Shown here piece by piece: positions 31,086 through 33,150 of a stretch of DNA of 33,150 nucleotides. The stretch is from Clostridiaceae bacterium (GTDB lineage Bacteria; Bacillota; Clostridia; Christensenellales; CAG-917). The notes under the pieces were generated by a model. The model was not told the DNA's origin, did not search any database, and was given only the letters and a program-made list of their open reading frames with translations. How positions within the stretch are numbered: position 1 is the first letter of the stretch; each line of letters opens with the position of its first letter. Position numbers and translations under genes: made by a program. Location: the NCBI GenBank assembly GCA_031289315.1, contig JAITPR010000030.1, positions 1 through 33,150 on the forward strand, in the 5' to 3' direction.

Positions 31086-32486
31086 ATGAAAAAAGTATTA
31101 ATTACCGAAACAATATTAAGAGACGCGCACCAGTCGCAAGCCGCGACGCGCATGAAACTATCCGAAATGCTTCCCATTGCCAAACAGTTGGATGAGGTCG
31201 GTTATTTCTCGTTGGAGGTTTGGGGCGGCGCCACGTTCGATTCTTGCCTGCGCTTTCTCAACGAAGACCCATGGGAGAGGTTAAGACAACTCCGCAAAGC
31301 CATACCCAATACAAAACTGCAAATGCTGTTCAGAGGACAGAATATTTTGGGTTATAAGCACTACGCCGACGATGTGGTTGAGAAGTTTGTCGAAATGTCT
31401 ATCAAGAACGGTATCAACATAATAAGGATTTTCGACGCGTTAAACGACGTTAAAAACCTCGATACCGCTATCAAAGCGACGAAAAAATACGGCGGGCTTT
31501 GTGAAACCGCTATGAGCTACACTGTAAGCCCCGTACATGACCGCGATTATTTTATTAATCTAGCCGTGAAGCTTGCCGAAATGGGCGCGGACATAATTTG
31601 TATTAAGGATATGGCCAACCTCCTGCTTCCCTTCGAAGCCTACGAGTTGGTGAAAGGTATAAAAGCGAAAATCGGCAGTATTCCCGTGCAACTCCATACG
31701 CACAACACCTCCGGAACCGGCGATATGACCCTGCTTAAGGCTATCGAAGCCGGCGTCGATATAGTAGATACGGCGCTGTCGCCGCTTGGTAACGGCACGT
31801 CGCAGCCCGCTACGGAACCGCTTGTCGCCACGCTCAAAGGGACTCCCTACGATACCGGTCTTGACCTCTCTAAGCTGTCCGAATGCGCCGCGTATTTCCG
31901 CACCGTGCAAGAACGCCTCAAAAAAGACGGCTTTCTAAGCGATAAGGTGCTTGCCGTCGACGTCAACGCCCTCCTGTATCAGGTACCGGGCGGCATGCTG
32001 TCCAACCTCATAAGCCAACTTAAACAACAAGGCAAAGAGGATAAATATTATGAGGTTTTGGAGGAGGTTCCCCGCGTCAGAAAGGATATGGGTTATCCGC
32101 CTCTCGTTACCCCCACAAGCCAAATAGTCGGTACGCAAGCCGTGTTTAACATCATCGCCGGCGAACGCTATAAAATTGTGACCAAAGAAACTAAAGGCGT
32201 TTTGAAGGGTGAGTACGGCACGCTTCCCGCCGAACCGAATAAGGAAGTTCAAGCGAAAATCTTGAACGGAGAAACTCCCATTACCTGCCGTCCCGCCGAC
32301 TTGCTCTCACCCGAGCTTGAGTCCTATAAAAACGAAATCAAAGAGTATATCGAACAAGAAGAAGACGTGCTGTCTTATGCGCTCTTCCCGCAGGTCGCCA
32401 CCGCGTTCTTTAAAACACGCCAAGCCGCTAAGTACGGCATCGACGGCGCTTTAGCCGATAAAAAGAACTCCGTTCACCCGGTGTAA
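31086..32486 (+). CDS. oadA: OadA/PycB/5S-type carboxyltransferase subunit
   Basis: TIM-barrel carboxyltransferase acting on pyruvate/oxaloacetate. Motifs: ETILRDAHQSQAATRM, WGGATFDSCLRFLNEDPWERL, LFRGQNILGYKHYADDVV, the metal-site lysine in IICIKDMANLL, and LHTHNTSGTGD with the metal histidines, then the C-terminal conserved domain (VPGGMLSNLISQL, YPPLVTPTSQIVGTQAVFN). 466 residues without a fused biotinyl domain, consistent with the separate carrier gene. With a 12S-like subunit it can form a methylmalonyl-CoA:pyruvate transcarboxylase. Alternatively it is the alpha subunit of an oxaloacetate decarboxylase whose pump subunit is elsewhere. Confidence 0.93.
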   Translation: MKKVLITETILRDAHQSQAATRMKLSEMLPIAKQLDEVGYFSLEVWGGATFDSCLRFLNEDPWERLRQLRKAIPNTKLQMLFRGQNILGYKHYADDVVEKFVEMSIKNGINIIRIFDALNDVKNLDTAIKATKKYGGLCETAMSYTVSPVHDRDYFINLAVKLAEMGADIICIKDMANLLLPFEAYELVKGIKAKIGSIPVQLHTHNTSGTGDMTLLKAIEAGVDIVDTALSPLGNGTSQPATEPLVATLKGTPYDTGLDLSKLSECAAYFRTVQERLKKDGFLSDKVLAVDVNALLYQVPGGMLSNLISQLKQQGKEDKYYEVLEEVPRVRKDMGYPPLVTPTSQIVGTQAVFNIIAGERYKIVTKETKGVLKGEYGTLPAEPNKEVQAKILNGETPITCRPADLLSPELESYKNEIKEYIEQEEDVLSYALFPQVATAFFKTRQAAKYGIDGALADKKNSVHPV

Positions 32487-32740
32487 TTGCCCCTGTTCTT
32501 TCTTGCGTGTGCAATAAAGAACGCCCTTGTTCCTTTTGGGCGCCCAAAAGGAACCGAAAAACCGCAAGCTTGAAGCTTGAGCCGATGTTCTTTCTTGCGC
32601 GTGCAAGAAAGAACCAAAGAAAACGCAAGCTTGAAGCTTGACACTGTTAACCTAAAAGCGCGGAATACGCAAGGTAACCCTTGCCGCATTCCGCGCTTTT
32701 AAATTTATTCAGTGTTAATCATCAAACTACCGTTCTCTAG
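32487..32740. repeat. Right-flank inverted repeats with hairpins
   Basis: Contains hairpins of the GTTCTTTCTTGC/GCAAGAAAGAAC family at 32494-32521 and 32586-32613, the 26-bp palindrome at 32529-32554, two copies of CGCAAGCTTGAAGCTTGA, and a long AAAAGCGCGGAATACG/CATTCCGCGCTTTT stem (about 32655-32702) that can terminate the operon. The reverse complement of 27938-28075 aligns with most of it. Confidence 0.85.
32655..32702. terminator. Probable terminator after oadA
   Basis: A stem of about 14 bp formed by AAAAGCGCGGAAT and ATTCCGCGCTTTT with an internal AAGG/CCTT extension, ending in TTTT on both strands. It is the inverted equivalent of the hairpin at 27967-28007. Confidence 0.65.
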
Positions 32741-32827
32741 TTGCTTTATTAAACATCACTTTATTAAATGTGGAACATGCTATATCTTTCTCTAGTTGCT
32801 TTATTAAACGTCACTTTATTAAATGCG
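32735..32827. repeat. Direct repeats, CTCTAGTTGCTTTATTAAAC unit
   Basis: Two copies of a 36-bp unit at about 32735-32770 and 32791-32826, differing at one or two bases and joined by about 20 bp. No ORF. Confidence 0.85.
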
Positions 32828-33150
32828 GGTTATTTAGACTGTCACCCCTTATGGGAGCGTGTTTTTGTAGACTGTCACCTTGAGCGGAGTGTGTAAGCAC
32901 GTAGTCGAAAGGTCCCCGGAATAGGTGCGCAAACTCTTCCGCCACTTTCCCATGCAACGCGCATAAAGCTAAGCTAACAATTATTCTTCTTTTTTTGGTG
33001 TATTCCAGCTCCCATGCAACGCGCATAAACCGCGGTGTCCCTCTCCAAATGGGAGCGGGTTATTTAGACTGTCACCCCTTATGGGAGCGTGTTTTTTTAG
33101 ACTGTCACCTTGAGCGGAGTGTGTAAGCACGTAGTCGAAAGGTCCCCGGA
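32825..33150. repeat. Direct repeats of a roughly 96-bp unit at the right edge
   Basis: A unit beginning GCGGGTTATTTAGACTGTCA and ending AAAGGTCCCCGGA occurs at 32825-32921 and again at 33055-33150, nearly identical. Between them are two copies of CCCATGCAACGCGCATAAA (about 32950 and 33012). The same words appear at the left edge of the window, so this is a dispersed intergenic family. Confidence 0.9.

Overview
The window reads as chromosome from an uncultured member of the Bacillota (Firmicutes), most likely Clostridia. The evidence is a SepF-type division gene, an Asp23-family gene, a B. subtilis-like block asp23-nusB-folD-xseA-xseB-ispA-...-dxs, and a bacterial RqcH. No lineage below phylum or class can be fixed from the sequence alone. 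Most housekeeping genes are moderately GC-rich. Intergenic spaces are full of short repeats.

Region 1 (1-7500) is an accessory island of eight co-oriented, tightly packed genes: an amino-acid-type adenylating enzyme, a stand-alone carrier protein, an alpha/beta hydrolase, a hexapeptide-repeat acyltransferase, two paralogous cysteine-motif proteins of no recognised family, a small membrane protein and a GT2 glycosyltransferase. Genes 2076-6484 are visibly AT-richer than the rest. The outer genes suggest modification of a surface glycan. The middle three look like a separate sensor/membrane module.

Region 2 (7692-14766) holds an intracellular GH36 alpha-galactosidase behind a clear promoter. 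It is followed by a compressed division cluster: yggS (ylmE), sepF, lspA, rluD, then rqcH. A 53-bp tandem repeat starts at the lspA stop codon.

Region 3 (14877-24795) is the asp23-nusB-folD-xseA-xseB-ispA operon, a lipoprotein phosphatase with its own promoter, then about 0.6 kb of structured non-coding DNA behind a TTTACA-17-TATACT promoter. A four-helix membrane protein and dxs follow, and the region closes with a strong bidirectional terminator. The order ispA / long structured RNA / four-TM protein / dxs is the known setting of OLE RNA and its partner OapA. I therefore call the RNA OLE and the membrane protein OapA. This is the most interesting system in the window.

Region 4 (24837-27613, minus strand) has a lipoprotein with a repetitive tail and a multi-pass acyltransferase-like protein with a repetitive cytosolic N-terminus. 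Region 5 (28111-32486) is a biotin-dependent decarboxylase/transcarboxylase operon (acyl-CoA carboxyltransferase, OadG-like anchor, biotin carrier, OadA/5S carboxyltransferase). It has no adjacent OadB pump and is bracketed by inverted copies of a repeat. The last 650 bases are nested repeats related to those at the start of the window.

Genome plasticity recurs throughout: an interspersed element with inverted ends, duplicated 3' gene ends, and in-frame low-complexity insertions in rqcH and ispA.
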